A stretch of 57,688 bases of DNA from Acidobacteriaceae bacterium (GCA_903642265.1 CAHJWN010000018.1:1-57688); one strand, 5' to 3'; shown: positions 39,472 to 48,208, numbered from the stretch's first letter. Notes: a model not told the origin generated them from the sequence alone. Numbers and translations: made by a program.

Positions 39472-40356
39472 ATGTCAGAGCAGCTACTGGATTCGGTGAA
39501 GTCGAAGTATGGCGCGGTCGCGGAGAGTACGTTGTCCAACGACCATGCGGGCGTGAAAGCAGTTGCGGAAGCGTTCGGCTATAGCGCGGAGGAGCTGACC
39601 TCGATCCCGGCAGAAGCCAACATGGGACTGTCCTGCGGGAACCCTACAGCTACAGCCCACCTTCGCCCGGGCGAGGTGGTCGTAGACCTCGGCTCCGGCG
39701 GCGGATTGGACGTGTTCTTAGCGGCGAAGATGGTTGGTCCCGAGGGCCGCGCGATTGGCATCGACATGACCACTGCGATGATCGAACGGGCAAAAGAGAA
39801 TGCCGTGAAAGGCGGCTACACCAACGTCGAGTTCTATCAGTCCACCATCGACAATATTCCCCTGCCGGATGCATCTGTGGACTGCATCATCTCGAACTGT
39901 GTCATCAACCTCGCTCCCGATAAACCGGCAGTCTTTCGCGAAATTGCCCGCGTTCTCAAGCCGGGCGGCCGAGTCGCCCTAAGTGACATCGCTCTCAAGC
40001 ATGAGTTGCCGGAAGCTGTGGCCCAAAGCATGGCTGCTTATGTGGGCTGCATCGCTGGAGCCGTCCTGATCGACGACTACAAGGCGGGCCTTCTCGACGC
40101 TGGATTCCAGCATGTCGAGATCGTGGACAGCGGAGCCGACCTGAACGCCTATGCCAAGGTGGAGAACCAAGCGGGATGCTGCTCACCCAGCATGGAAACC
40201 GGCAAGCCGCTCCAGGTAATTGGAGAGGCTTGTTGCACTCCGGCACCCAGCAGCACTCCCTCTCTCCATGAGGAGCTGACAACCCTTCTCTCTCAGTACG
40301 ACGTGAACGAAGCGGCCGCGAGCGTGAAGGTCTACGCCATCAAGCCAGCCGTTTAG
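39472..40356 (+). CDS. arsM: Arsenite S-adenosylmethionine methyltransferase
   Basis: A 294-residue protein. ATG 39472 is used because GGAGG lies seven bases upstream; an in-frame ATG at 39457 would add five residues. SAM motif I is [10 protein letters not shown] (71-80). The arsenite-binding cysteines appear as Cys55 (GLSCGNP), Cys143 (SNCVINL) and Cys193 (GCIAGA). Additional CC pairs near residues 236 and 254 are typical of longer ArsM forms. It methylates As(III) to volatile or exported species. Confidence 0.95.
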   Translation: MSEQLLDSVKSKYGAVAESTLSNDHAGVKAVAEAFGYSAEELTSIPAEANMGLSCGNPTATAHLRPGEVVVDLGSGGGLDVFLAAKMVGPEGRAIGIDMTTAMIERAKENAVKGGYTNVEFYQSTIDNIPLPDASVDCIISNCVINLAPDKPAVFREIARVLKPGGRVALSDIALKHELPEAVAQSMAAYVGCIAGAVLIDDYKAGLLDAGFQHVEIVDSGADLNAYAKVENQAGCCSPSMETGKPLQVIGEACCTPAPSSTPSLHEELTTLLSQYDVNEAAASVKVYAIKPAV

Positions 40357-40369
40357 GAGAACGATTTCC

Positions 40370-40771
40370 ATGCGCAAGGTAATTTTCGCCTGCGTCCATA
40401 ACGCAGGCCGCTCACAAATGGCTGCCGCTTTTTTCAATCAGTTAGCTGACCAGACGAAGGCCGTTGCTATGTCCGCAGGTACTGACCCGGGCACCCGCGT
40501 GCATCCCGAGGTCCAGGCGATCATGCAGGAGGTCGGCATCGACCTCAGCAATGCGAAGCCACAGAAGCTCACACAGGAGCTGGCGAACGACGCGAGTCTG
40601 CTCATCACCATGGGTTGCGGCGACAACTGCCCCTACGTTCCTGGTCTGCGACGAGATGACTGGCCGCTGAAAGACCCCAAGGGTCTGCCTGTTGAAGAGG
40701 TGCGTGTGATCAGAGACGAGATCAAAGAGCGGGTAGAACTCCTGCTGAAGGCGGAAGCTCTTGGCAGCTAA
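40370..40771 (+). CDS. arsC: Arsenate reductase (LMW phosphatase fold, thioredoxin type)
   Basis: A 133-residue protein with the P-loop C8-x5-R14 (ACVHNAGRSQM) and a Cys pair at 83 and 87 (MGCGDNCPY) for the disulphide relay. DDWPLKDPKG holds the general acid. It reduces arsenate to arsenite, the substrate of ACR3 and ArsM. It is 13 bases after arsM and cotranscribed. Confidence 0.95.
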   Translation: MRKVIFACVHNAGRSQMAAAFFNQLADQTKAVAMSAGTDPGTRVHPEVQAIMQEVGIDLSNAKPQKLTQELANDASLLITMGCGDNCPYVPGLRRDDWPLKDPKGLPVEEVRVIRDEIKERVELLLKAEALGS

Positions 40772-40787
40772 ATGAGCGGACTGTCCA

Positions 40788-41186
40788 CTATTTCAGCGCT
40801 TCGATGATGCGGCAGTCAGCCATCGGTCCGTCTCCGCTACAAGTGGAGCTGATGCGCCGCAGCTCGGAGGCGAGCCTTTCTAGGTCGGCTAGCTTCGCCT
40901 CCACCGATTCCAAGTGTCTTTGTGCGATCACGCAGACTTCGGAGCAGGAATCGTGCTGCTCGGATGACAGCCGCAGCAAGTCGCGAATCTGCTCGACGGG
41001 AAATCCCAGGTCGCGAGATCTCCGAATAAATCGGAGCCGGTGTGCGTGCTCCTGGTTGTAGGCGCGGTAGTTTCCGTTGGTACGCTCTGGAGCTGCGAGC
41101 AAGCCGATCTGCTCGTAGTAACGGATCGTCACGACCTTGACGCTTGTCTCCTTCGCCAGTTCTCCAATGCTCAGTGTTCCACTCAT
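40788..41186 (-). CDS. MerR-family metal sensor (CadR/PbrR/ZntR type)
   Basis: A 132-residue protein from ATG 41186, at the start of the MerR fold (TLSIGELAKETSVKVVTIRYYEQIGLL). The longer upstream frame only covers the divergent promoter and is rejected. The sensor has Cys81 and Cys85 before the dimer helix and Cys116-x8-Cys125 in the metal loop, the PbrR/CadR/ZntR pattern for Pb, Cd or Zn. It should activate the divergent TonB receptor gene from the 19-base spacer promoter. Confidence 0.9.
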   Translation of the reverse strand: MSGTLSIGELAKETSVKVVTIRYYEQIGLLAAPERTNGNYRAYNQEHAHRLRFIRRSRDLGFPVEQIRDLLRLSSEQHDSCSEVCVIAQRHLESVEAKLADLERLASELRRISSTCSGDGPMADCRIIEALK

Positions 41187-41191
41187 CACAG

Positions 41192-41222
41192 TTGACCCTA
41201 TAGCCACTATAGGCTTTAGGCT
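41192..41222 (+). promoter_or_regulatory. MerR-type promoter with 19-base spacer
   Basis: TTGACC (41192-41197), 19 bases, TAGGCT (41217-41222). The spacer contains the inverted repeat CCTATAG (41197-41203) / CTATAGG (41207-41213), and the sequence is close to known pbr/cad promoters. A second palindrome TAGGCTTAAGCCTA covers 41217-41230. Start of transcription would fall at about 41229-41230, on the ATG of the next gene. Confidence 0.8.
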
Positions 41223-41229
41223 TAAGCCT

Positions 41230-43371
41230 ATGAAAGGCGCATTGCAGGTTTTGCTGCTCACATTTTCAACCATGGCCTTCGGCCAGGCGTCCCAAACTTC
41301 CATTCGGGTGGAGGTTAAGACAGACGCGGGTCCGGTGCGTGACGCCTTAGTCACCGTCAGTGGTCAGGCGGTTCGAACTGGACAGGATGGAATCGCTATT
41401 GTTCCGGTTGCGGCCGGCAAGATCGAGGTCGCTATTACGAAGGAAGGTTTCTTCGCGGCGCACACATCCGTTGCGGTTACAGCATCGGAGCAGGCCGAGC
41501 TTGAGGTGGAATTGCAGCCGGAAAAGGATGCGGAGGAAGAGGTCACGGTTTACGCGACCCGAACCAACGTACGCCTGCAGGATTCCCCTCTCCACGTCGA
41601 GGTTGTTGGCCAGGATGAGATCAACGAAGAGTTGGCCATGCGTCCGGGCGACATCAGCATGATGCTCAACGAGATGGGCGGCATGCGGGTGCAGACGACT
41701 TCCCCGGGTCTCGGTGCGGCCAGCGTTCGCGTGCAGGGTATGCGGGGCAGGTATACGGCTTTCCTAAGCGATGGTTTGCCTCTATTTGGGCAGCAAGGGG
41801 CTGGCCTCGGTTTGCTCCAGATTCCTCCGATGGATCTCGGTCAGCTGGAGATCATCAAGGGCAATGCTTCCGCTCTTTACGGCAGTTCTGCCATGGCCGG
41901 TGTCGTCAATCTCATCTCGCGCCGCCCCACAGAAAAGCCGATACGAGAGTTCCTTTTCAATCAAACTTCGCTGGGGGGTACGGATGGCGTCGCCTTCCTT
42001 GGCAATCAGTTTCGGCCCCACTGGGGTGGAACACTCCTTGCCGGTGGAGATCGGCAGGTAAGCCAGGATGTGAACGGTGACGGCTGGGCAGATGTCGCAG
42101 GCTACGGTCGCGGAGTGCTTCGCCCGCGCCTTTTCTGGGACAACAAGAACGGTGGAACTGCCGTTCTTACAAGCGGCATCACCTACGAGAATCGCTCTGG
42201 AGGAACAACGCCGGGCTCAGTGCTTCAAGCTACGGGGCAGCCCTACCGAGAGGCTTTGAAGACTGCCCGTTATGACTTCGGCGGCAATGTTCAATGGCTT
42301 CTTGGGGGCAAGTACGTTTTCTCATCCCGCTTCGCAGCTTCGGATTTGAATCACCGGCATCAGTTCGGGGAAGACATCGAGAAGGATCGTCACGATTTGC
42401 TCTTCGGTGAACTCTCGCTACGCGGCACGGCAGCGAAGAATACTTGGGTCGCAGGCTTCGCGACACAGAGGGATGGATACCGTCCTCACAACGTGCCACG
42501 CTTCGCATACACCTACGTCGTTCCAGGCATTTTCGGGCAGGACGACATTGAGATAGCTCCATGGCTTAGCCTTTCGGCCAGCGCAAGAGTCGATTTCCAT
42601 AATGAGTACGGCACCTTCTTTAGCCCTCGATTCTCGGCGCTTATCCGTAAAGCCGGGTGGACAAGCCGCATCTCTGCCGGACAAGGCTTCTTTGCTCCCA
42701 CGCCACTGACAGAAGAAACGGAAGCCGCAGGACTGGAAAAGCTTCAGCTCGCATCGCCGCTTCATGCGGAACGTGGCCGCAATGCCTCGATTGATCTCTC
42801 GCGGAGCTTCGGCCCTGTGTCTGTCAGTTCGACATTCTTTGGCTCCAACATCGATCACCCGGTGTACGTGGACCGAGGAGACGTGTACTCCATCTTCAAT
42901 CTCGCCGGGCCTACGAGGAACCGTGGCGTAGAGCTGCTTGCCACCTATCGAAAGGCACCTTTCACTGTGACCAGCACCTACACCTACGTCCGAACAAGCG
43001 AGTTGGAACCGGCTGGCCGCCTTGAGGTTCCCCTGACGCCACGCCAAAACTTCGGCGTCGTCGGTATGTGGGAGAAGGAAGGCACATCCCGCGTTGGTCT
43101 GGAGTGCTACTACACTGGCCAGCAGCGGCTTGAATATAACCCCTATCGCGATGTCTCCCGGCCATACGTGCTTGTCGGCATTATGGGCGAACATAAGGTG
43201 GCGGCGCACGTGAAGCTCTTCCTCAACCTGGAGAACCTCACCAATGTTCGTCAGACCCGGTGGGACCCACTCCTGCTTAGGACTCGCGAGTCGGACGGCC
43301 GTTGGACTGTGGACGCCTGGGCACCACTAGATGGCCGGGTAATCAATGGAGGCGCGAGGTTCTTTTTCTAA
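41230..43371 (+). CDS. TonB-dependent receptor, MerR-controlled
   Basis: A 713-residue outer membrane protein. The start is ATG 41230: a signal peptide follows at once (KGALQVLLLTFSTMAFGQA), and the MerR promoter excludes the longer frame. Residues about 22-100 are a carboxypeptidase-regulatory-like domain, then a plug (about 105-235, TVYATRTNVRLQDSP to VVNLISRR), then the beta-barrel ending in RFFF with a terminal Phe. It imports a ligand across the outer membrane with TonB energy. The ligand may be a metal chelate given the MerR control. The mRNA appears leaderless. Confidence 0.88.
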   Translation: MKGALQVLLLTFSTMAFGQASQTSIRVEVKTDAGPVRDALVTVSGQAVRTGQDGIAIVPVAAGKIEVAITKEGFFAAHTSVAVTASEQAELEVELQPEKDAEEEVTVYATRTNVRLQDSPLHVEVVGQDEINEELAMRPGDISMMLNEMGGMRVQTTSPGLGAASVRVQGMRGRYTAFLSDGLPLFGQQGAGLGLLQIPPMDLGQLEIIKGNASALYGSSAMAGVVNLISRRPTEKPIREFLFNQTSLGGTDGVAFLGNQFRPHWGGTLLAGGDRQVSQDVNGDGWADVAGYGRGVLRPRLFWDNKNGGTAVLTSGITYENRSGGTTPGSVLQATGQPYREALKTARYDFGGNVQWLLGGKYVFSSRFAASDLNHRHQFGEDIEKDRHDLLFGELSLRGTAAKNTWVAGFATQRDGYRPHNVPRFAYTYVVPGIFGQDDIEIAPWLSLSASARVDFHNEYGTFFSPRFSALIRKAGWTSRISAGQGFFAPTPLTEETEAAGLEKLQLASPLHAERGRNASIDLSRSFGPVSVSSTFFGSNIDHPVYVDRGDVYSIFNLAGPTRNRGVELLATYRKAPFTVTSTYTYVRTSELEPAGRLEVPLTPRQNFGVVGMWEKEGTSRVGLECYYTGQQRLEYNPYRDVSRPYVLVGIMGEHKVAAHVKLFLNLENLTNVRQTRWDPLLLRTRESDGRWTVDAWAPLDGRVINGGARFFF

Positions 43372-43389
43372 GCGGCGCTCGCGAACTTG

Positions 43390-43998
43390 ATGGAACAAAC
43401 CCTTCCCAACCCGGCTCACTCTGTGGCATCTGTTCGCACGATCCAGAGGATCACGATTGCGTGGATGACGGTCGAGCTTTGCGTCGCCCTGTATGCGGGA
43501 ATCCAAGCGCATAGCGTTGCCCTCACGGCTTTTGGGGCGGACAGTGCGATAGAGTTGATTTCCGCCGTGGTGGTTCTCCGGCGCTTTGCCGTAGGCCCTG
43601 CAGTGGAACGCAGGGCAGCACGCATCTCGGGAGCACTTCTCTATGCTCTCGCGGCTTACATCTTTGCCACCTCAGGGTTAGCTCTGCTGAAGCATGGACT
43701 GCAGCCGGAGCCAAGCAAAGTTGGGATTTGCTTGCTTGTGGCAGCGGCCACGATCATGCCTCTCCTCGGACGTGCAAAGAAGCGACTCGCCGCTGAAACA
43801 GGCAGTCGTGCTTTGAACGCAGATGCCGCACAGAGCAACATCTGTGCTTATATGTCATGGATCGCCTTGGCAGGGCTACTGCTCAATCTTTTCTTTCATC
43901 TTCCATGGGCAGACTCCGCCGCAGCATTGCTGCTTCTACCTATTGTCCTGAGAGAAGCTGTCGAGACGAGCAAGGGAGAGGTTTGCGAATGCTGCTGA
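43390..43998 (+). CDS. CDF-like cation transporter, short form
   Basis: A 202-residue membrane protein from ATG 43390 (a TTG one codon earlier is possible). It shows five or six helices with the CDF-type metal site residues in FGADSAIELISAVVVLRR and, further on, ALNADAAQSNICAYMSWIALAGLLLN and ADSAAALL. The C-terminal metallochaperone-like domain of CDF proteins is absent, and the tail ends GEVCECC, a possible metal site. Cotranscribed with the TonB receptor. Likely moves a divalent metal such as Pb or Zn; direction of transport is not certain. Confidence 0.7.
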   Translation: MEQTLPNPAHSVASVRTIQRITIAWMTVELCVALYAGIQAHSVALTAFGADSAIELISAVVVLRRFAVGPAVERRAARISGALLYALAAYIFATSGLALLKHGLQPEPSKVGICLLVAAATIMPLLGRAKKRLAAETGSRALNADAAQSNICAYMSWIALAGLLLNLFFHLPWADSAAALLLLPIVLREAVETSKGEVCECC

Positions 43999-44039
43999 AT
44001 CGATTGCTGACGGCGACGACGACCATTCGGCCGGTGAGC

Positions 44040-44495
44040 TCAACCCCGCTTTATTGCCGTCGCCCTTAGATCGTCGAACAACGGCACATTCTTCGCTATC
44101 GGGGAGACCGCTGCAAAGTTCAATGCGCCTTGTTCGTGACCTTCCGGATGCTGCTCTCTCCAGAGCACCCGCAGGAACTCCGGCCAATCATCTTGCACAT
44201 AGAGCGTCCTCGATACCTTCGCATGGCACGGTAAACACAGCGTCAGCATCTTGGCCGGATCGCTATTTCCCGGTTCGCGGTGATGCACGGCGACTGACCG
44301 TTTCCCTCTCTTGAGAGTCGTACATCCGGGAACGCGGCAACGGTAGTCATCTCGCTTCAGCACCACCTCGCGATGGCCACCGAAGTAGGCTTCATCCTGA
44401 CGCTTGAGCGTGTAGCACGTCGAACAAAGCCCCCTGGCCAGCACCTTTGGCCGACCGCACGGACAATGCATGACACGTTGAGTACCGGCTTTCAC
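44040..44495 (-). CDS. HNH endonuclease-like protein
   Basis: A 151-residue protein. The N-terminus carries a Cys cluster (CPCGRPK, then CSTCYTL), a small zinc ribbon. The HNH core is CRVPGCTT, AVHHREPGNSDP and LCLPCHAKV, with both Cys pairs for structural zinc and the catalytic His-His. Its start overlaps the resolvase stop by four bases (ATGA). Could nick or cut DNA in the mobility of this block; the partner is unknown. Confidence 0.85.
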   Translation of the reverse strand: MKAGTQRVMHCPCGRPKVLARGLCSTCYTLKRQDEAYFGGHREVVLKRDDYRCRVPGCTTLKRGKRSVAVHHREPGNSDPAKMLTLCLPCHAKVSRTLYVQDDWPEFLRVLWREQHPEGHEQGALNFAAVSPIAKNVPLFDDLRATAIKRG

Positions 44496-45100
44496 TTCCC
44501 CGCCCCCGCAACGTACCTATACAGAGTTTGACGGCTGATCCCCAACTCGCCCGCAAGCGCAGTCTTTGATTCGCCCGCCGCAACCCGCCGCCGAAGATCC
44601 TTCGCCTGTGCTGGGTTAAGACAATGCTTTCGTCCGACGTAAGCGCCCTCTCTCAGCTTCGCCAGGGCAATGCCCTCCCGCTGGCGTTCTCGAATTAGGT
44701 CACGCTCAAACTGGGCGAATGCTCCCATGACGCTCAGGAGCAGATGCGACATGGGCGAGTCTTCCCCGGTAAAGGTCAGGTTCTCTTTCTCGAAGCGAAC
44801 GTGAACGCCGCGATCCGTGAAGCCGAGGACCACTTTGCGAAGATCGTCCAGATTGCGGGCCAGCCGGTCCATCGAGTGGCAGATCACCGTATCGCCCTCA
44901 CGCACGTAGCCAGTCAACTGCTCCAACTGCGGCCGGTGGAGATCCTTGCCAGAAGCCTTGTCCACAAAACGCTTGTCGAGCGTGAAGCCTTCGAGCTGCC
45001 GTAGCTCTTTCTGATCGAGCGAGCTGACTCGCAGATAGCCGACGAGCTGACCTGCCCGGCGCTGCCCTTTTGTCACTTTAGGTTCTTTAGCCTTGACCAT
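44492..45100 (-). CDS. Serine recombinase (resolvase/invertase family)
   Basis: A 202-residue protein. The catalytic serine is Ser26 in YLRVSSLDQ; ICHSMDRLARNLDDL and FERDLIRERQREGI hold the conserved arginines and helix E. A C-terminal Hin-type helix-turn-helix ends the protein (GESKTALAGELGISRQTLYRYV). Normal length for Tn3/Hin type resolvases. It could resolve the large direct repeat or plasmid multimers; the gap behind it may hold its site. Confidence 0.93.
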   Translation of the reverse strand: MVKAKEPKVTKGQRRAGQLVGYLRVSSLDQKELRQLEGFTLDKRFVDKASGKDLHRPQLEQLTGYVREGDTVICHSMDRLARNLDDLRKVVLGFTDRGVHVRFEKENLTFTGEDSPMSHLLLSVMGAFAQFERDLIRERQREGIALAKLREGAYVGRKHCLNPAQAKDLRRRVAAGESKTALAGELGISRQTLYRYVAGAGK

Positions 45101-45248
45101 CTCGTGTCACAATAGCAGAGTTGCGACCCTTGTGAGACGTGATTCTGTCACACATACGATGTTCCACAGGGGTATACCTTACGATGACACCTTGTACATA
45201 CGGCGCGAGCCGCAGCGTTAAGCGGAACACTGTTAGCATCTTCCAGCG
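45101..45248. promoter_or_regulatory. Possible resolvase site and promoter region
   Basis: The 148 bases upstream of the resolvase start carry TGTCACA at 45105 and 45146, TGTGAGAC at 45131 and TGACAC near 45185. Such TGTC-type half-sites in the gap beside a serine resolvase could be a res site; the spacing does not match a known one. Confidence 0.3.
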
Positions 45249-46151
45249 ATGAAAAGTCACGAACAACCGAAGGTGCTCTTCACGTCCGAGCGAGTAGCTC
45301 TGTTTTCGCTTGTCGTCACAGCCCTTTCTTTCGGAGTGGCTGTTCTTGCGTATGTACGGCCACCTGATCCAGTTCATCCCCTTAGATTCGACTGGCTTTC
45401 CAGAACTGTTTCCGTCCCACTTTGGTTGCTTGGCGTCGGCGTGGTCGGCATAGCGTCAGCTACTCGCGCAACTTTCCGTTCCCGCCTCATGAAATCCATC
45501 GGCGAGAGCGAGCGGGTTCACTCTGGTGTGCCCTTCCCTTCTATCCCGCCGTCGAAGCAGACCTTGAGCGTGTCAGCCTCCACGAAAGAGCAGATGGTTG
45601 AACCGCCTTCTTTCGAGAACGGAAAAGGCAATGGGGACGAAACGTTTGGAATGGGTTCCCCGGACCACTACTCAGCTCGAATTCAGAAGCACAATTGGGA
45701 GAAAACCCATGGGCTTGCCATCATTGTTTCCAATGAAAGACTGTCCTGGATCGCAAAGTACAGAATCACCATCCATACAGCACAGAGTTTTGACGACCGA
45801 CACCAGCAGTACCGAGACGGCCCAGCATTCAAGCCGGTCATTATCCAGAAGCCCGTCCAGATCGAACCCTCTGGGATCGGCAAGGCTATCTGGCTTTTGC
45901 GCAGTGATGGAAGTAAGGACGGGCTGTACGTCGGTGAGGACAACGTCGCTCCTCTCAAGTGGCCTGCCGGCGATCCGTCCACGATGCAAAAGTGGAAGTT
46001 CTCGGCGACAGTCTATGCGGAAGCTATCACGCAGCCGACCGGCGAAATGCGCGCTCTGACTCCGATAGATTTCGGCTTCTCCGTTGTGTGGGACACGATC
46101 AACCGTGAGTTCTCTTTCGACAGGATTTATTCATACCAACAGCTGCCTTGA
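45249..46151 (+). CDS. Unknown membrane-anchored protein
   Basis: A 300-residue protein. Two hydrophobic segments lie at about 17-35 (ALFSLVVTALSFGVAVLAYV) and 53-70 (VSVPLWLLGVGVVGIASA). A low-complexity Ser/Lys linker leads to a soluble beta-rich domain of about 170 residues with many aromatics. No family was recognised. It lies between the divergent resolvase and the converging RT gene, in visibly less GC-rich DNA than the backbone. Confidence 0.6.
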   Translation: MKSHEQPKVLFTSERVALFSLVVTALSFGVAVLAYVRPPDPVHPLRFDWLSRTVSVPLWLLGVGVVGIASATRATFRSRLMKSIGESERVHSGVPFPSIPPSKQTLSVSASTKEQMVEPPSFENGKGNGDETFGMGSPDHYSARIQKHNWEKTHGLAIIVSNERLSWIAKYRITIHTAQSFDDRHQQYRDGPAFKPVIIQKPVQIEPSGIGKAIWLLRSDGSKDGLYVGEDNVAPLKWPAGDPSTMQKWKFSATVYAEAITQPTGEMRALTPIDFGFSVVWDTINREFSFDRIYSYQQLP

Positions 46152-46173
46152 CCCGTCTGGGAATGCCCTGACC

Positions 46174-46187
46174 ACGGCATATGCCGT
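46174..46187. terminator. Palindrome between convergent genes
   Basis: ACGGCATATGCCGT is a perfect 14-base palindrome, and GCCGTT/AACGGC pairs overlap it just downstream. It sits in the 62-base gap between two converging genes and may end one or both transcripts. No T run follows. Confidence 0.35.
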
Positions 46188-46213
46188 TAGTGCTATAAAC
46201 GGCTTCCCAACGT

Positions 46214-47416
46214 CTAGATCGTGGGGATGCCCAGGATGCAAAGCTGTTTTGCGCTAACAGTTCGACCATCATGCGTGAACCCGTTTGTACGCAGGAACGA
46301 CGTCACGCAGTTTGCGACGTGCGTGTTGATTCGGGTGGCCGCCTCGGTCATCTCCGACCCCTTGTACGATTCTTTCCAACCACTCAGAACAAGAGCGATC
46401 CTGACGACAATCGGGAGCAGCGGTTTACCTTTTGGATGTTCGAAGGCTTTGTCCACCTTATCTAGCAGCTTCTTGATGCTCGCCTGTGAGGGAAAGTGTT
46501 TCCCATGACGGACATCGTAGCCGAGGAAGGTAAAGCCTCCCTGATATTGGACGATCCGCGTTTTCTGCGAATTGAGACTGTGCACCGCAAGTCTTAGCTC
46601 ATCTTCCAGATATCCCTTCGCTACAACGTAAGCTCGTTTAGCTTCGGGCTCGTCTCTGCACATCACGACGAAATCATCCGCATAACGAATCACCCGGAAG
46701 CCACGTTTCTGCATGTGCAGATCGAACGTGCTCAGGTAGAAGTTTGCCAGCATAGGAGATAAGATCGCGCCCTGCGGGATGCCTTCACCAGCTTTAGGAA
46801 AGCTTCCCTTGTGCTTCAAAGTAATGTCATCTCGGTTGCCAATCTCGTTCACGACCGCAGACATCAGAAGATCTCTGATCGATGGTCTTCCAATCACCTT
46901 GAACAACTTCGCGAACAGGAGGTCGTTGTTGACCTCTCCAAAGAAGTTCGTGATATCAGCTTCTAGAACCCACGTGTAACCAGCAGCAGCAGCAGCGTGT
47001 ATGGCCGCGATCGCATCGTTTCTACTAAGGCCGCTCCGGTAGCCGAAACTGAAATCATGATCAAATTGCCTGAGGTCAGGTTCTATGAGGTGGGCAAGAG
47101 CTTTTGCAACAACGCGGTCTCGAACAGCAGGAACCTGTATCGGCCTTATCTTGTCCGTTCCGGGCTTGGGAATTGCCACACCGCGGAGCTTCTGAAACTT
47201 GAAAGTCTTCGTCTGCAGTTCAGAACGGATCTTTGAAAGCTCTGAAGTCAGATTGCTGCGAAAGCTGTCAATGGAAACATTGTCTATTCCGAAGGACAAC
47301 GGGTTCTTTCCCAACGCGTCCCATGCATCGCGCAAAAAGGAAAGCTCACACAGTTGTGTGAGCGCTCTCTTCCTCTTAGGCCGTCGTCCGAGTTCCACTA
47401 CAGCTACATCAGCCAC
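46214..47416 (-). CDS. Stand-alone reverse transcriptase, group-II-like
   Basis: A 400-residue RT. RT motifs in order: RGVAIPKPGTDKIRPIQVPAVRDRVV (about 78-103), EADITNFF with Asp154, GIPQGAILSPMLANFYL (212-228), the YADD active site (245-248), LNSQKTRI (281-288) and FLGYDV (298). It keeps the group II QG motif rather than the DGR form. The last 100 residues lack a clear maturase X domain or endonuclease, and no domain V was seen nearby, so it is probably not a working intron. It may be a UG/DRT-type or G2L defence RT. The start is GTG 47416, since a stop lies upstream. The first direct repeat begins 25 bases behind it. Confidence 0.85.
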   Translation of the reverse strand: MADVAVVELGRRPKRKRALTQLCELSFLRDAWDALGKNPLSFGIDNVSIDSFRSNLTSELSKIRSELQTKTFKFQKLRGVAIPKPGTDKIRPIQVPAVRDRVVAKALAHLIEPDLRQFDHDFSFGYRSGLSRNDAIAAIHAAAAAGYTWVLEADITNFFGEVNNDLLFAKLFKVIGRPSIRDLLMSAVVNEIGNRDDITLKHKGSFPKAGEGIPQGAILSPMLANFYLSTFDLHMQKRGFRVIRYADDFVVMCRDEPEAKRAYVVAKGYLEDELRLAVHSLNSQKTRIVQYQGGFTFLGYDVRHGKHFPSQASIKKLLDKVDKAFEHPKGKPLLPIVVRIALVLSGWKESYKGSEMTEAATRINTHVANCVTSFLRTNGFTHDGRTVSAKQLCILGIPTI

Positions 47417-47440
47417 AGGACTACGCCGACCTTGTACTTA

Positions 47441-47578
47441 GAGTCTTGGCCTGCGGGAACCAGGAGCGATGCATTGCTCAAAGCACCGAGGATCAGACTG
47501 CAGCGATGACGGAAACCCTCTACTCGAATCTTGCCTTGCTGTAGATCGCTCTACGGGGCAAGAACGGGTAGACCAACT
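47441..47578 (-). repeat. 138-bp direct repeat, RT-proximal copy (candidate ncRNA)
   Basis: Matches 47837-47974 with one difference (C at 47520, G at 47916). It is rich in local pairings: CCTG/CAGG around CGGGAAC, and CTTGCC/GGCAAG enclosing GTAG/CTAC. It starts 25 bases upstream of the RT, where retrons and DRT2-type systems encode their RNA. A TATAAT-like box on minus (47646-47651) could drive it. One minus-strand frame is open through both copies. Confidence 0.6.
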
Positions 47579-47836
47579 ATTTCCAATCTGAATCCCTGAC
47601 GTCACGATCAGCGTCAAAAGCAGGGCGCATTTTCGCACCCACTCCATTATACTGATAGTACCACAATCAGAGCGAAAACGCAAGCGCGAAATTCGATCCA
47701 TCGTCTGCCCCTCCACCCGCATACTTTTGTTTACCGGCAAACCCGATACATCCTTGACGGCAGTAGCGGATGATCTACGTGGTGACCGGACTTTCCGACC
47801 ACCAGCACGTTGCGAGTTAAGGGATTCATTTCTCTG

Positions 47837-47974
47837 GAGTCTTGGCCTGCGGGAACCAGGAGCGATGCATTGCTCAAAGCACCGAGGATCAGACTGCAGC
47901 GATGACGGAAACCCTGTACTCGAATCTTGCCTTGCTGTAGATCGCTCTACGGGGCAAGAACGGGTAGACCAACT
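47837..47974 (-). repeat. 138-bp direct repeat, distal copy
   Basis: Second copy, exactly 396 bases (132 codons) from the first. Preceding and following bases differ, so the ends of homology are sharp. The 258 bases between hold no recognised gene apart from the minus-strand open frame, which includes a hydrophobic start (MEWVRKCALLLTLIV). Confidence 0.6.
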
Positions 47975-48208
47975 GTGATGCACCAATTCTAGTGCGCTAT
48001 CTACTTAGAATTCAAGAAGAAAGATCGCTCGCAGTCGCGTGCGCAAGCCATGTCTCTAGACGTGCGGCTACGCACTAAACTTAGACGTTCTCTCAACGGG
48101 GCTTCACAATGCGCTTTTGGTTCGAGCAGGGGCAAAACCGAGGTTGCCAAAAGCAACACGGCCCTGCGTCAACAGGGCCGTCATTCTCGTTGAAAGGAGG
48201 AAGAAGCA
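47975..48208 (+). other. Intergenic region with two hairpins before a small ORF
   Basis: Right of the distal repeat no gene is seen. Adjacent hairpins GTTGC/GCAAC (48143-48157) and ACGGCCCTG/CAGGGCCGT (48158-48166 and 48173-48181) are followed by GAAAGGAGG. The second hairpin may be a terminator or attenuator for the small ORF behind it. Confidence 0.45.

Noticed and set aside
41137..41229. Longer N-terminus of the TonB receptor
   Set aside because: It would cover the MerR promoter and operator and hide the signal peptide that begins at ATG 41230.
46214..47974. Diversity-generating retroelement (template and variable repeats with RT)
   Set aside because: The RT has the QG motif of group II RTs, not the SQ form of DGR enzymes. 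The single difference between the repeats is C to G, not changes at A, and neither repeat ends a target gene.
46214..48000. Complete group II intron
   Set aside because: No domain V-like hairpin was found after the RT stop, and no maturase X or HNH domain is visible in the protein.
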